Positions 8,744 through 16,842 of a stretch of DNA of 64,000 nucleotides are shown here, one piece after another. The notes under the pieces were generated by a model, which ran no database searches, was not told the DNA's origin, and worked only from the letters and a program-made list of their open reading frames with translations. How positions within the stretch are numbered: the stretch's first letter is position 1; every line of letters starts with the position of its first letter. Origin of the DNA: Lentzea sp. NBRC 102530 (lineage in GTDB: Bacteria; Actinomycetota; Actinomycetes; Mycobacteriales; Pseudonocardiaceae); assembly GCF_030269365.1 (NCBI RefSeq), contig NZ_BSTF01000028.1, positions 1-64,000 of the forward strand. The letters are read 5' to 3'. Position numbers and translations under genes: made by a program.

Positions 8744-8946
8744 CCTCAACGTCCCCCCGGCGGCCGATCAGGACCGTCGAAGGAGGCCGCACCTGGCTCA
8801 AGGCCAGCTACAGCGGCACCAACGGGGGCAACTGCGTCGAGGTGACGCCCGGATTCGTCCGGGACTCCAAGAACCCACAGGGCGACTGGCTGCCGTTCAG
8901 CGCGGTCAGCTGGCGCCGGTTCCTCGAGAGCGTCACCGATGCCTGA
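8740..8946 (+). CDS. DUF397 protein (Scr2-like)
   Basis: 68 aa with the diagnostic WLKASYSGTNGGNCVEV and FVRDSKNPQG followed by WRRF. It overlaps the XRE gene by four bases and is closed by a strong terminator. Probable partner of the XRE protein. Confidence 0.85.
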   Translation: MTSTSPRRPIRTVEGGRTWLKASYSGTNGGNCVEVTPGFVRDSKNPQGDWLPFSAVSWRRFLESVTDA

Positions 8947-8980
8947 GCACAACTGAATCGACCGCAGTAACCCTCACAAG

Positions 8981-9028
8981 CGTGGTGCCCCCGGCTAGCC
9001 GAAAGAGCCGGGGGCACCACGCCTTTTT
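8981..9028 (+). terminator. Rho-independent terminator
   Basis: A perfect 16-bp GC stem with a 9-base loop is followed by CC and five T residues, the most canonical terminator in the window. It ends the XRE/DUF397 operon. Confidence 0.9.
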
Positions 9029-9102
9029 GGGGATTGCGTTGTCCTCCCGGTCTGGCACCGTACCGGCGGAAACGCGGTCATGGCAGTGGCGGAAGTACGA
9101 GG

Positions 9103-9909
9103 TCACCCCTCAGGAGTCTTGGATTCTGAACAACTCCCCCGCCCCGGTTCGCGGTCGGTCTGACTGTCTGTCTGTAGGTCTGTCCTTCCTGCGAGCGCAA
9201 GTCTCTGGTGTGCGACCTGGTGGTAGTGACGGCTCATCTCGATTCCGACGAAGTGGCGTCCGGACTGCACCGCCGCGACTCCGGTCGAGCCGGAACCCGT
9301 GAACGGATCCAGCACCGTTCCCCCCGGCGGGCAGATCTGCACGAGCTCGTCCATCAGACCCTCGACAGGCTTCTGCGTGATGTGCCGGCGTTGACGGCCG
9401 CGAGGCTGCGAGGCACTGAACATGCCGGGCAGGTAGATCTCGCGCGAGGAGTCGAACGGGCCGTGAGTGCCCCACAGGATGTATTCGGCGGCGGCTTTGA
9501 AACCGCCGCGGCGTGGTCGCGCGATCGGCTTGTGCCAGACGCATGTCCCTTGCCACAGCCACCCCGCGACCTGCAGCGCGTCCGAGACCGCGGGCACTTG
9601 TCGCCAATCGCTGAACACCAGCAAGTGCCCGCCCGGCTTCGTCGCCCGCAGGCAGCGGCCCAGCACCAGGGACAACCAGGCAAGGAACCCGCGCTGGTCC
9701 CGCTGGTCTCCGGGGAAGTCTTCGAACGTCGAGGCGATGGCGCTGTCGCTGCTGACGTACTTCGTGATGGCGCTCTGGCCCCGGCGTTCGGACGCCGTGC
9801 GGCCGCCGCTGTTGTAGGGCGGGTCGGTGATCACCGCGTCGACGGAGGCTTCCGCGAGGGTGGGCAGGATTTCGAGTGCGTCGCCGCGGTGCAGTTCGAC
9901 ATCGGTCAT
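9103..9909 (-). CDS. Site-specific DNA methyltransferase (beta class)
   Basis: 268 aa; the ATG at 9909 has GGGAG five bases upstream. Catalytic DPPY (about residues 28-31) precedes the AdoMet motif DPFTGSGSTG (about 203-212), the order of beta-class N6-adenine or N4-cytosine methyltransferases. HITQKPVEGL is also typical. No restriction endonuclease gene is adjacent, so it is an orphan enzyme, perhaps protecting the element or regulating it. The C-terminal tail is encoded by a CTGTC repeat. Confidence 0.88.
   Translation of the reverse strand: MTDVELHRGDALEILPTLAEASVDAVITDPPYNSGGRTASERRGQSAITKYVSSDSAIASTFEDFPGDQRDQRGFLAWLSLVLGRCLRATKPGGHLLVFSDWRQVPAVSDALQVAGWLWQGTCVWHKPIARPRRGGFKAAAEYILWGTHGPFDSSREIYLPGMFSASQPRGRQRRHITQKPVEGLMDELVQICPPGGTVLDPFTGSGSTGVAAVQSGRHFVGIEMSRHYHQVAHQRLALAGRTDLQTDSQTDREPGRGSCSESKTPEG
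9159..9189. repeat. CTGTC/GTCT repeat cluster
   Basis: CTGACTGTCTGTCTGTAGG followed by TCTGTCC lies inside the last codons of the methyltransferase and encodes TDLQTDSQTDRE. It matches the dispersed repeat family. Confidence 0.55.
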
Positions 9910-10232
9910 GGCAGCTCCCAGGGACTTGTGATCAACTGGTGGCAGCGGCTCCTGCGTCCCTGGGGAGGAGATGAATAGGAGCCGTGGAGGTCCTGACAAC
10001 CAGTTAGGTGGTTGCCAGGACCCCACCCCCAGTGTAGATCAATTGCTCCATATGGGTGATTGACTTTTGCTTTTTCTCCTCAGGGGAGTCCGAGGACGGC
10101 GTCCTCGATCGAGCAGAACGACATAGGTCAGTGCCCCGTGACCTGGGGCTGCTGGGCTGGTCACGGGGCACTGATGGGGGCATCTCCCGACCGCCGTTCT
10201 CACGGGCGATACCCCGCGCACGCGGTTGATGG
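9910..10232. other. Intergenic region with hairpin
   Basis: 323 bp between two minus-strand genes. It holds the hairpin at 10128-10174 and presumably the methyltransferase promoter. No gene seen. Confidence 0.5.
10128..10174 (-). terminator. Long hairpin terminator
   Basis: Perfect 16-bp arms (TCAGTGCCCCGTGACC and its complement) with a 15-base loop lie downstream of the toxin/immunity operon. Confidence 0.7.
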
Positions 10233-10937
10233 TCAGGCTTGGGGGGCCTCCAGCGTGTTGGGCTGGGTCGCCTGGGCCATCTCCGCGAAGTACAGGTTCT
10301 CCGCCCACAGTTCAGCGATCTTGTGAGCGGGAAGCATGAAACCGGGGAAGCTGTTCGGATTGATGTAGATCTGCAATTTCTTATCCTGGTCGTGCTGCTC
10401 AATTGGGCCGGATCGAGTGAGTATTTCCATCCCGGATATCCGTGACCAATTCGAGTGATCAGACGGCAGCCGCTGCTGCGAGGTGAACAGTCGGAGCACC
10501 GGCAGGTCGTTCGCGCTCTTGAATACCGCCAGCTCCTCCGGGTTTTCCGGAAGGGTGGGCGCGAAGAGTTTCACGTCGGTTTCGGCAAGGGCCCGGACAA
10601 ACGCGCCCAGGGTTGCGTAGCCTTCGACCAGCCGCCACACGTCGAGTTCGAACGCGTTGGTGAAGCTGGCTCTGGCTGTCACCGGGTGCGGCTGGAACTT
10701 GTCGTTGATCCACTCTTCGCCGGTGAAATGGCCGTCGGTTCCGACAACGCGGTATCCGACGATGTAGTCCATGGTCAGCGGCGCTTCGTCGGGCTGGTTG
10801 GGGTCGCCGTAGACGAGCTGACGACCGGCGTAGCGGGTGGCCCGCTCGCGCTCGCGCTCGTCGATCGGCGGCAGAGGGCTTGGCGCGAGGTAATCACCGA
10901 TGTGCATTTCCGGAACCGCCGGTGTTGCCTGTGTCAT
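10233..10937 (-). CDS. Putative immunity protein, SseB-like
   Basis: 234 aa, ATGA-coupled to the toxin gene upstream and last in the operon. The middle resembles SseB-type domains: ELAVFKSANDLPVLRLFTSQ with a preceding amphipathic helix (VWRLVEGYATLGAFVRAL). Position after a polymorphic toxin and acidic composition make it the likely cognate antidote. This is an inference from context; an ESX chaperone role is the alternative. Confidence 0.6.
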   Translation of the reverse strand: MTQATPAVPEMHIGDYLAPSPLPPIDERERERATRYAGRQLVYGDPNQPDEAPLTMDYIVGYRVVGTDGHFTGEEWINDKFQPHPVTARASFTNAFELDVWRLVEGYATLGAFVRALAETDVKLFAPTLPENPEELAVFKSANDLPVLRLFTSQQRLPSDHSNWSRISGMEILTRSGPIEQHDQDKKLQIYINPNSFPGFMLPAHKIAELWAENLYFAEMAQATQPNTLEAPQA

Positions 10938-13450
10938 GACGCCTTGCCCCGCATTCGAATCTGTTCGAGGTACTTAAATTTTTCGTTGATGATCGGGTCC
11001 GCGAGTTTGGACTCTATCAGATTGTGGTTGGCGTCGAAGTGGGTTATGCGCGGCCAGACTCGGTATACGTTCTCGGACGGCATGCCGATGGTAAGGATTT
11101 CCCCTTCCTTGTGTCCGGATGACATACCGAGATCGTGGTAGCTGGCGTTGACGTCGATGCCGCCGCGCGAATATGCCTCTTCCATGTACTGGATCCGGAT
11201 GTAGGTTCCATCGGGCTGCCGGATCGGCTGGGAGTGTTCTCCCGCCCAGCGCTCGTTGCGCTGGATGGTGTGCTCGGGGCTGTTGCTCCACGAGACGTAC
11301 GCGTCGCCATCGGTGCCGCGGCCTGCGCCGCCCACGTGGCCGCCGACGCTGAGGTTCGACGGGTCGCGTGGGGTGAACATGTCATCACCACGCAGGACTG
11401 GCTCCGGAGAGCGGTCGTCCATGCGCCACAGCGCGTTTTCCGGTGCCAAGAAGTCCTCGACGTCGCGGTAGACCACGGGCTGGCCGGGGCGGTCCAGGTA
11501 GATGTCCTTCGGATCGATGATGTGCCGCGGGTCGACGCCGTCTCCGATCAGGGCGTCGTCGAGGAAGTGGGCCGGCGGGGTGCGGCTGTAGCCGGGCGGC
11601 AGCTCGGGCTGGCCGGGCGTGAAGTCGGGGGTCTCAAGGCCTGGATAGTCCGCGACCCTCGGCAGGTTGTGGTCGAGCTGGCGTCGGTTCTGGCTGATGA
11701 CCTCCTGGAGGTAGTCGCGATCGATCTCCTTCGGGCGCGGTGGTGGCTCCGGCGCAGCGACGCGTTCGACGTAGTAGCCATCGTTGGTGACCTCGCGGTG
11801 CAGGTTGATCCGCGCGGCCTCATCCACGGTCATGCCGGGGTGCTGTTCGGCGTAGTGGATGGCCGCGGACCGGCGCTGAGCGGCGTCGGGGGACGGCATG
11901 TGCGAGGTGGACGGCTTCGGCTGCGCGTCGCGGATCTTGGCTTGTTCCATGACCTCGCGTGCGCGGCGCTGCCAGTCCTCCACGTCGAACTTCTGCGGCT
12001 GGGGTGTCGGCGGAGGTGATGGTGCCACGGGCTCGGTGCGGCCGATGGTCGGCGGTTGCTGCACGGGCGGCTGCCACTCCGGTTGCCGTGCCGGTGGAGG
12101 AGGCTGCTGGGGGCGGTGTCCGAGCTGCGGCGGCTGGCGCACGGGCGGTTGCGGCGTCGGGGTGACGCCGGAAACCGTGGTGGTGTCGGTCTTTCTCGAC
12201 GCAGCCCAGTCCGCCAGGTCGTCGATGCGGCTTCGCAGGTTGCCGCCGACGTCGCCGAGCGACTTGCCGACCTGCTCGAACACACCTGCGGAATGGCTGT
12301 CCACCTGGGTCAGCGGCGTCGTGTTCGGGTGGGCGGGATCGTGCGGGAGGTTGCGGCCGGCGCGGCCCGCGTCCTCTGCGGCGTGGCCGAGCTTGGTCGC
12401 GTCGCGGCCGAGCATCGAACCGACCTTGCGCACGCCGCCGATGCCGGCCTGTCCCAAGCCGAACAACCCGCCCGACGCAGTGTCGAGCGCGGCGGCCGCC
12501 GTGGACTTGGCCGCGGTGCGGCCGGCGAACCCGCCGCCGCCGGTGGCCACACCGAGCGCGATGTCGGGCAAGAGCTTGCCCAAAGCCTTGCCGGGGCTGT
12601 CCTTCCAGGTCTCGACGTCGAACACGGTCTTCGCGAACTCCGTCGGATGCTGCACCCCGTTCCACAAGCCGGAAGCCAGCTTGCTCATGTTCTCCAGCTG
12701 CGCGGTCGGATGGCTGATGTTGTAGGGGTCGAACGGATTGACGAGCCTCGCCATCGAGTTGATGCCCTTTACGCCCTCCCAGATGCCCTCTGCGACGTCC
12801 TGCGCGCCGGTGAGGGCGTAGCTGGAGGCATCGGCGACGTTCATGCCGAGGCGGTCCCACCAGTCGGGTTGGGCGGGCGCCTTGCCGATCCACCCGGAGA
12901 TGACGCGGCCGCACGCGTAGCCGGCATCGGTGACACGGCGCCGGGCGTCCTCCAGCATCCGCTCGGCTTCCTTGCGGCCCGCTTCGCCCGCGTCCTGGTA
13001 GACGGGCTGGGGACCGGGGTCCTGGCCTGCGTCGATGGCGCTGTTGTAGACCTTGACGCGCTCGTTGTGCTCGCTGATCGACTTCTTGGTCGCCTCCTGC
13101 GCACCCCGCCACATGTGCAGCGCCCGGCCCGCGGTGTCCTTGGAGGAGTCGAGCACGACGCGGTAGGTGGTCAGCGCCGTGGAGATCTCCAGCAGCGCGG
13201 TGCCCGCGTCCATCCACTGCTTGGGCTTGCCGGCGATCCGCGATCGGAAGCCGTCCGCGGCTTGGCCGGTCCAGTCCGAGGAGTCGATCCTGGTCAGGCC
13301 TTCGCCGGCGAGAGTCATCGCCGCGCCCAGTTCGCTCATCGCGGTGGCGGATTCGGTGATCTCCGCAGGTTCGCCGGAGATCAGGTCATTGGCGTCCTTC
13401 GCGCCGGCGAACTCCTCGACGTCGCCGGCGATGTCGAGGTAGCTGCTCAT
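10934..13450 (-). CDS. WXG-type polymorphic toxin with ADP-ribosyltransferase domain
   Basis: 838 aa; the ATG at 13450 follows GGAGG and overlaps the previous stop. Residues 1-130 form a WXG100-like helical hairpin (SSDWTGQAADGF), the signal for ESX/type VII export. The middle has a glycine-rich hydrophobic region and a Pro/Gln-rich linker. The C terminus matches cholera-toxin-type mono-ADP-ribosyltransferases: Arg in LWRMDDRSPEP (about 676), the YVSWSNS strand (about 719) and EGE before ILTIGMPSENVYR (about 779), corresponding to YRADSRPPDE, YVSTS and EQE. It is probably an antibacterial or host-directed toxin; the target is unknown. Confidence 0.8.
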   Translation of the reverse strand: MSSYLDIAGDVEEFAGAKDANDLISGEPAEITESATAMSELGAAMTLAGEGLTRIDSSDWTGQAADGFRSRIAGKPKQWMDAGTALLEISTALTTYRVVLDSSKDTAGRALHMWRGAQEATKKSISEHNERVKVYNSAIDAGQDPGPQPVYQDAGEAGRKEAERMLEDARRRVTDAGYACGRVISGWIGKAPAQPDWWDRLGMNVADASSYALTGAQDVAEGIWEGVKGINSMARLVNPFDPYNISHPTAQLENMSKLASGLWNGVQHPTEFAKTVFDVETWKDSPGKALGKLLPDIALGVATGGGGFAGRTAAKSTAAAALDTASGGLFGLGQAGIGGVRKVGSMLGRDATKLGHAAEDAGRAGRNLPHDPAHPNTTPLTQVDSHSAGVFEQVGKSLGDVGGNLRSRIDDLADWAASRKTDTTTVSGVTPTPQPPVRQPPQLGHRPQQPPPPARQPEWQPPVQQPPTIGRTEPVAPSPPPTPQPQKFDVEDWQRRAREVMEQAKIRDAQPKPSTSHMPSPDAAQRRSAAIHYAEQHPGMTVDEAARINLHREVTNDGYYVERVAAPEPPPRPKEIDRDYLQEVISQNRRQLDHNLPRVADYPGLETPDFTPGQPELPPGYSRTPPAHFLDDALIGDGVDPRHIIDPKDIYLDRPGQPVVYRDVEDFLAPENALWRMDDRSPEPVLRGDDMFTPRDPSNLSVGGHVGGAGRGTDGDAYVSWSNSPEHTIQRNERWAGEHSQPIRQPDGTYIRIQYMEEAYSRGGIDVNASYHDLGMSSGHKEGEILTIGMPSENVYRVWPRITHFDANHNLIESKLADPIINEKFKYLEQIRMRGKAS

Positions 13451-13830
13451 CGAGGAGCCTCCGACGACGGGGCCTTCTGCTCTCCCAGCGGGTTGCCCAC
13501 GGTCATGTCCACCAGCTCTTTGAGCTTGTTCACGACGCCCTCTTCGACTTGCTCGTAGGTCGACCGGGTGTCCGCCAACGCCGTGACGAACTCCTCGGTG
13601 CCCTCGATCAGGCCGCGGACCCACCAGTGCAGCCGGTCGAGGAACTCGTCCAGCCCATCCGTGATCGTCTGGTGGCCGGACTCGTCCACGTCGAGCTTCC
13701 ACATGACGACGGTCTGACCGGACCTCTCCTGGCCGTGGAACCCGGCCTGGCGCAGCTCTCCGAGCGTGTCCTTGATGCCCGTCTCGGCCGCTTTCAAGGC
13801 TTCGAGGTCGACGCCGTAGCCGCCGCTCAT
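13447..13830 (-). CDS. ESX-associated helical protein (EspC/WXG-like)
   Basis: 127 aa, overlapped by ATGA at both ends. Long amphipathic helices, YGVDLEALKAAETGI at the N terminus and Trp-Trp in LHWWVRGL resemble the small WXG100/EspC partners encoded before ESX toxins. It probably heterodimerises with the toxin N terminus for secretion. No secretion ATPase lies in the window, so a chromosomal ESX system would be needed. Confidence 0.6.
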   Translation of the reverse strand: MSGGYGVDLEALKAAETGIKDTLGELRQAGFHGQERSGQTVVMWKLDVDESGHQTITDGLDEFLDRLHWWVRGLIEGTEEFVTALADTRSTYEQVEEGVVNKLKELVDMTVGNPLGEQKAPSSEAPR

Positions 13831-14177
13831 CGAGGCACCTCGGACACGTGGTGCGGCTGGAGCTCGACGGGCTCGTAGCCGGTTGCGTTCGGATCTTGCG
13901 CTGCGCCGGCTTGGCGCAGGCGTTCCTGGTGGATCGCGTCGAGCAGCTGGGCCCCCTCGCTGATCAGCTGGTCAACGCTTTGGCTGGTGGCCCAGTAGGC
14001 AATGCTGATCGGTCCTGCGGGCACGTCACCGGAGGGCACGCGGGGCAGCATGTCGAGCTCCGCGGCGATGGAGACCAGGCCCGCGACGACGTACGCCGCC
14101 TCGGCGTTGAGGTCGGCGAGCCGGGCCAGCCTGCCGGCCAGCATCGACAGCCGCGGGTCGTGCGGTGGGTGGGTCAT
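13827..14177 (-). CDS. Small helical protein of toxin operon
   Basis: 116 aa with ATGA overlaps at both ends. It is helical, Ala-rich and without a membrane segment (LAGRLARLADLNAEAAYVVAGL). Likely a secretion partner or chaperone by position; no family recognised. Confidence 0.5.
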   Translation of the reverse strand: MTHPPHDPRLSMLAGRLARLADLNAEAAYVVAGLVSIAAELDMLPRVPSGDVPAGPISIAYWATSQSVDQLISEGAQLLDAIHQERLRQAGAAQDPNATGYEPVELQPHHVSEVPR

Positions 14178-14593
14178 GTGCGCTCACCGCCGGGGAAGGG
14201 AAGCACCTTGGCGTGGGTGGTGGTGACGATGGGCTCGACCGGCGGGAACGTCATCATGTGCGCGGTGTGCGGGTCGAGGATCACGCCCAGGCCCTCGGGC
14301 AGCACCGGCAGCAGCAGGTCGAGGACCTCGGAGCCGAGCAGGGTCATGTACTCGGAGTCCGCGCCGGTCACGCTGGTCAGGTGCTCGACGGTCGTGAAGA
14401 CCTGCAGCCACTGGCCCATTCCGGGCACCTCGACCGTGATCACGGCGGGTGGGCTGACCTGGCGGCAGACGTGTACGGGGGTCTCGCGGAACGCGGCGAG
14501 GAGCCGGTGCGGATCGCCGTGGCCTGCGTAGAAGGCGTGCACTTCGCGGACGACGGCCAGTTCGGTCTGGTGGTCGGTGGCAGGCATCGTCAC
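14174..14593 (-). CDS. SseB-like protein
   Basis: 139 aa, coupled on both sides. The pattern VEVPGMGQWLQVFTTVEHL followed by LLLPVLPEGLGVILDPHTAH is that of SseB/SAV_915-type domains common in ESX and contact-dependent toxin loci. It may be a chaperone or immunity-like factor. One of three such genes in this operon. Confidence 0.6.
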   Translation of the reverse strand: MTMPATDHQTELAVVREVHAFYAGHGDPHRLLAAFRETPVHVCRQVSPPAVITVEVPGMGQWLQVFTTVEHLTSVTGADSEYMTLLGSEVLDLLLPVLPEGLGVILDPHTAHMMTFPPVEPIVTTTHAKVLPFPGGERT

Positions 14594-14991
14594 TCCGCTT
14601 CCTCGAGGGCGATCGGTCGCACCTTGGGGCGGGCGATCATGCGTGCGTGCGGGAGTCCGTGATCAAGCTCGATTCCGACGTGCTCGGGGAGCTGGCGGCG
14701 CAGATCGGCGCCTTTGAGCTGGCGGTGCCACACCTCGTCATGGCCGTAGCGGGCGTCGGGCAGGAATCCGTACTCGCTGTAGGCGTGCACCCAGTGCTGG
14801 TCACCTGCGTTGTGGATGACGATGCGGTCGGTGTCGGGCTCGGTCGCGACGTACACGGTGGCCCAGTCGAACTGCTCGGCCAGGCCAGCGCGCCGGACCT
14901 CCTGCTGGTGCTCCTGCTGTGCGGCGCGGCGCAGGTCGGGGCCTCCGACGACGGGGTTGCGTGGCCCGTTGGCCGGTTCGAGGAAGCTCAT
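14590..14991 (-). CDS. SseB/SAV_915-like protein
   Basis: 133 aa from the ATG at 14991. WVHAYSEYGFLPD and GADLRRQLPEHVGIELDHG match the core pattern of the neighbouring SseB-like protein. It overlaps the GNAT gene and the next SseB-like gene by four bases. Likely role in the toxin system (inference). Confidence 0.55.
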   Translation of the reverse strand: MSFLEPANGPRNPVVGGPDLRRAAQQEHQQEVRRAGLAEQFDWATVYVATEPDTDRIVIHNAGDQHWVHAYSEYGFLPDARYGHDEVWHRQLKGADLRRQLPEHVGIELDHGLPHARMIARPKVRPIALEEAE

Positions 14992-15584
14992 CGTGACCAC
15001 CTCCCGGTGGAATCGATCTTGTGTTGGTCGAGGGCATCGGCGCTGATGGCGGCGACGGGGATTACGACGTCGACCACGCCGGCGTCGGGGTGCAGCCAGC
15101 GCGCCTGCGGGCAGAAGCGGGTGATCAACCTTCGGGCGCGGACGTTGCCAATACCGAGGTATGCGCACAGGTACTCCTGCTGTGTCAGGGCCGTGACCTC
15201 GGCGAGCATGGCCACCATCAGCGATCCGAGGCCCTTGCTCTGCCAGGCGTCTTCGATGATCAGCGCGACCTCGGCCGTGGCCTCCCCGGTGGGCAGGATC
15301 GAGCCGGCGGCCAGCACGCGGTCGTCTTGCCAGGCCAGCACGGTGGCGTGCTGGGTGCTGCGCACGACGGTGTCCACGTACAGCTCGACCGCGGTCACCG
15401 ACCTCATGTCGCCGACCAGCTCGACCAGCTCGTCTACCTCGGACGCGGTGCTGGTGGTGGCCAGGAAGCGATCTCGCAGCGTCTCGGCGGAGCAGCGGGC
15501 GAGCATCGAGCGCAGGGCCGGGCCGGCGTTCGGGGTGGCGCGGCGCAGGTAGATCGGGGCGAGCAGCGGAGGTACAGCCGTCAT
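14988..15584 (-). CDS. GNAT-family N-acetyltransferase
   Basis: 198 aa. The start at 15584 overlaps the thioesterase stop. The GNAT acetyl-CoA site is visible as EVALIIEDAWQSKGLGSLMVAML (about residues 108-130), with the preceding beta strand (VLAWQDDRVLAAGSI) and the later NVRARRLITRF helix. Being coupled to a toxin operon it may modify the toxin, a partner, or a small molecule made with the thioesterase. The substrate is unknown. Confidence 0.8.
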   Translation of the reverse strand: MTAVPPLLAPIYLRRATPNAGPALRSMLARCSAETLRDRFLATTSTASEVDELVELVGDMRSVTAVELYVDTVVRSTQHATVLAWQDDRVLAAGSILPTGEATAEVALIIEDAWQSKGLGSLMVAMLAEVTALTQQEYLCAYLGIGNVRARRLITRFCPQARWLHPDAGVVDVVIPVAAISADALDQHKIDSTGRWSR

Positions 15585-16375
15585 ACCGCACGCTCCAGTT
15601 CCGCGACGTCGTCCGGGTGGACGGTGTCGTGCGGCCAGCCGAGCGCGGCCAGCACCGTGTGCACGTCGAAGTCGCGGACGAAGAAGTGGTCGCCGGCCCA
15701 CTGGCGCATCGTGGCGCGGCCGGGGTGAGCGAGTTCGCTCCAGGGCTCCACCGCGGCCGGTGGGGCGTACCAGTCGCCGTTGGCGCTCCACGCGTGCAGC
15801 TGACAGCCCTGGACGAGCTGGGCGCCGGCGACGGCGGGCCGGTAGCGCTCGCAGGCGGCCAGGTCGGCGCGAACGCGGGGCAGCACCCGGTTCAAGAGCC
15901 TCTCGTCGTAGCGCAGGTCCATCGACAGGCCGCCCAGGTCGATGAGCGCGTCCACCAGGCCGCTGTCGTCGAGCTGGTGCAGCTGAACTGGCACCTCGAG
16001 GTGCGCGGCGCGCGAGCCGGAGACGATCAGGCCGTCCAGCCGCCTGTTCTGCGCTTGCAGCCGGACCGCCAGTTCGAAGGCGATCAAGGCGCCCAGGCTG
16101 TGTCCGAAACAAGCTGACCATTCGACGTCGCCGTACCTGGTGACCAGGTCATAGGCGATCTGCTCGGCGATCATCTCGACGGTGTACTCGTCGCCGCGCC
16201 ACGCGGTGCTGCGTGGCAGCACGACGGTGAGCAGCTCGATCTCTTCCGGCATTTCGCGGGCCCAGCGGTGATAGACGCCAGGGCCGCCGCCGGACCACGG
16301 GATGCAGATCAGGCGGTGAGTCGCCTGCGGCCGCGAGACCGGGCGTAGCACATACGCCCGTGATGGTTCAGTCAT
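15581..16375 (-). CDS. Type II thioesterase (alpha/beta hydrolase)
   Basis: 264 aa; the ATG at 16375 has a run of G eight bases upstream. The nucleophile elbow GHSLGA (about residue 90), the N-terminal RLICIPWSGGG strand and the C-terminal catalytic GDHFF His are those of the type II thioesterases that edit non-ribosomal peptide or polyketide synthases. No synthase is in the window. It heads the eight-gene toxin operon, an unusual position. A long stem-loop occupies its leader. Confidence 0.85.
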   Translation of the reverse strand: MTEPSRAYVLRPVSRPQATHRLICIPWSGGGPGVYHRWAREMPEEIELLTVVLPRSTAWRGDEYTVEMIAEQIAYDLVTRYGDVEWSACFGHSLGALIAFELAVRLQAQNRRLDGLIVSGSRAAHLEVPVQLHQLDDSGLVDALIDLGGLSMDLRYDERLLNRVLPRVRADLAACERYRPAVAGAQLVQGCQLHAWSANGDWYAPPAAVEPWSELAHPGRATMRQWAGDHFFVRDFDVHTVLAALGWPHDTVHPDDVAELERAV

Positions 16376-16842
16376 GTTGATGCCCCCCGAGATGTGGTGG
16401 GGAGGGGAGAAAGGGTGCTCGCGGTCCGTGGCAGGGGTATTTCGTTGCCTTCCCAAGGCATGCCGACCGCGAGCGTCCTTTCTCGCCCCCACCCCCTTCT
16501 TGTGACCCCTTGCGGGGCTGCCACCTGCTACTTCGGGATGGATGTCCGGGCCCCTCGAAGTCCCCGCCCCCCGGCGGAGTTGTGGCATATCCAGGATTCA
16601 AGACAGCCGGTCTGGAATTCATCGGGAGAAGTGCCGATCTTGCCGTGCGACCAAGTGGTCTAGCTCTTGGTAGCCGCGTAGGTACTGCACGTGGCCGTCG
16701 CTCGATCCGCTTAGGTGGGGCGCCTAGGTGTATTCACCGATGCGGGTTTGGAAACGAATGATCGACGCTACCCAGAACCCCTATTGGTGGGGGCTAAAGG
16801 GCTGGTCGCGATGGCGTGGCCGGGAGCCGATGGAGGCGCGGG
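16376..16842. other. Divergent promoter region, 467 bp
   Basis: It separates the thioesterase operon (minus) from the P450 gene (plus). It contains the large stem-loop at 16398-16495 and otherwise no gene-like frame or recognised site. Confidence 0.5.
16398..16495 (-). promoter_or_regulatory. Long imperfect stem-loop in thioesterase leader
   Basis: Arms of about 30 bases (core GCTCGCGGTC / GACCGCGAGC plus AGAAAGG / CCTTTCT) enclose about 38 bases that hold a second small hairpin (GCCTT/AAGGC). It begins about 20 bases before the start codon, so it could attenuate the toxin operon. Confidence 0.5.

Noticed and set aside
11135-13558. Long plus-strand open frames opposite the toxin gene
   Set aside because: Shadows of a GC-rich coding strand with no ribosome-binding sites or domain patterns; the minus strand has coupled genes and recognisable motifs.
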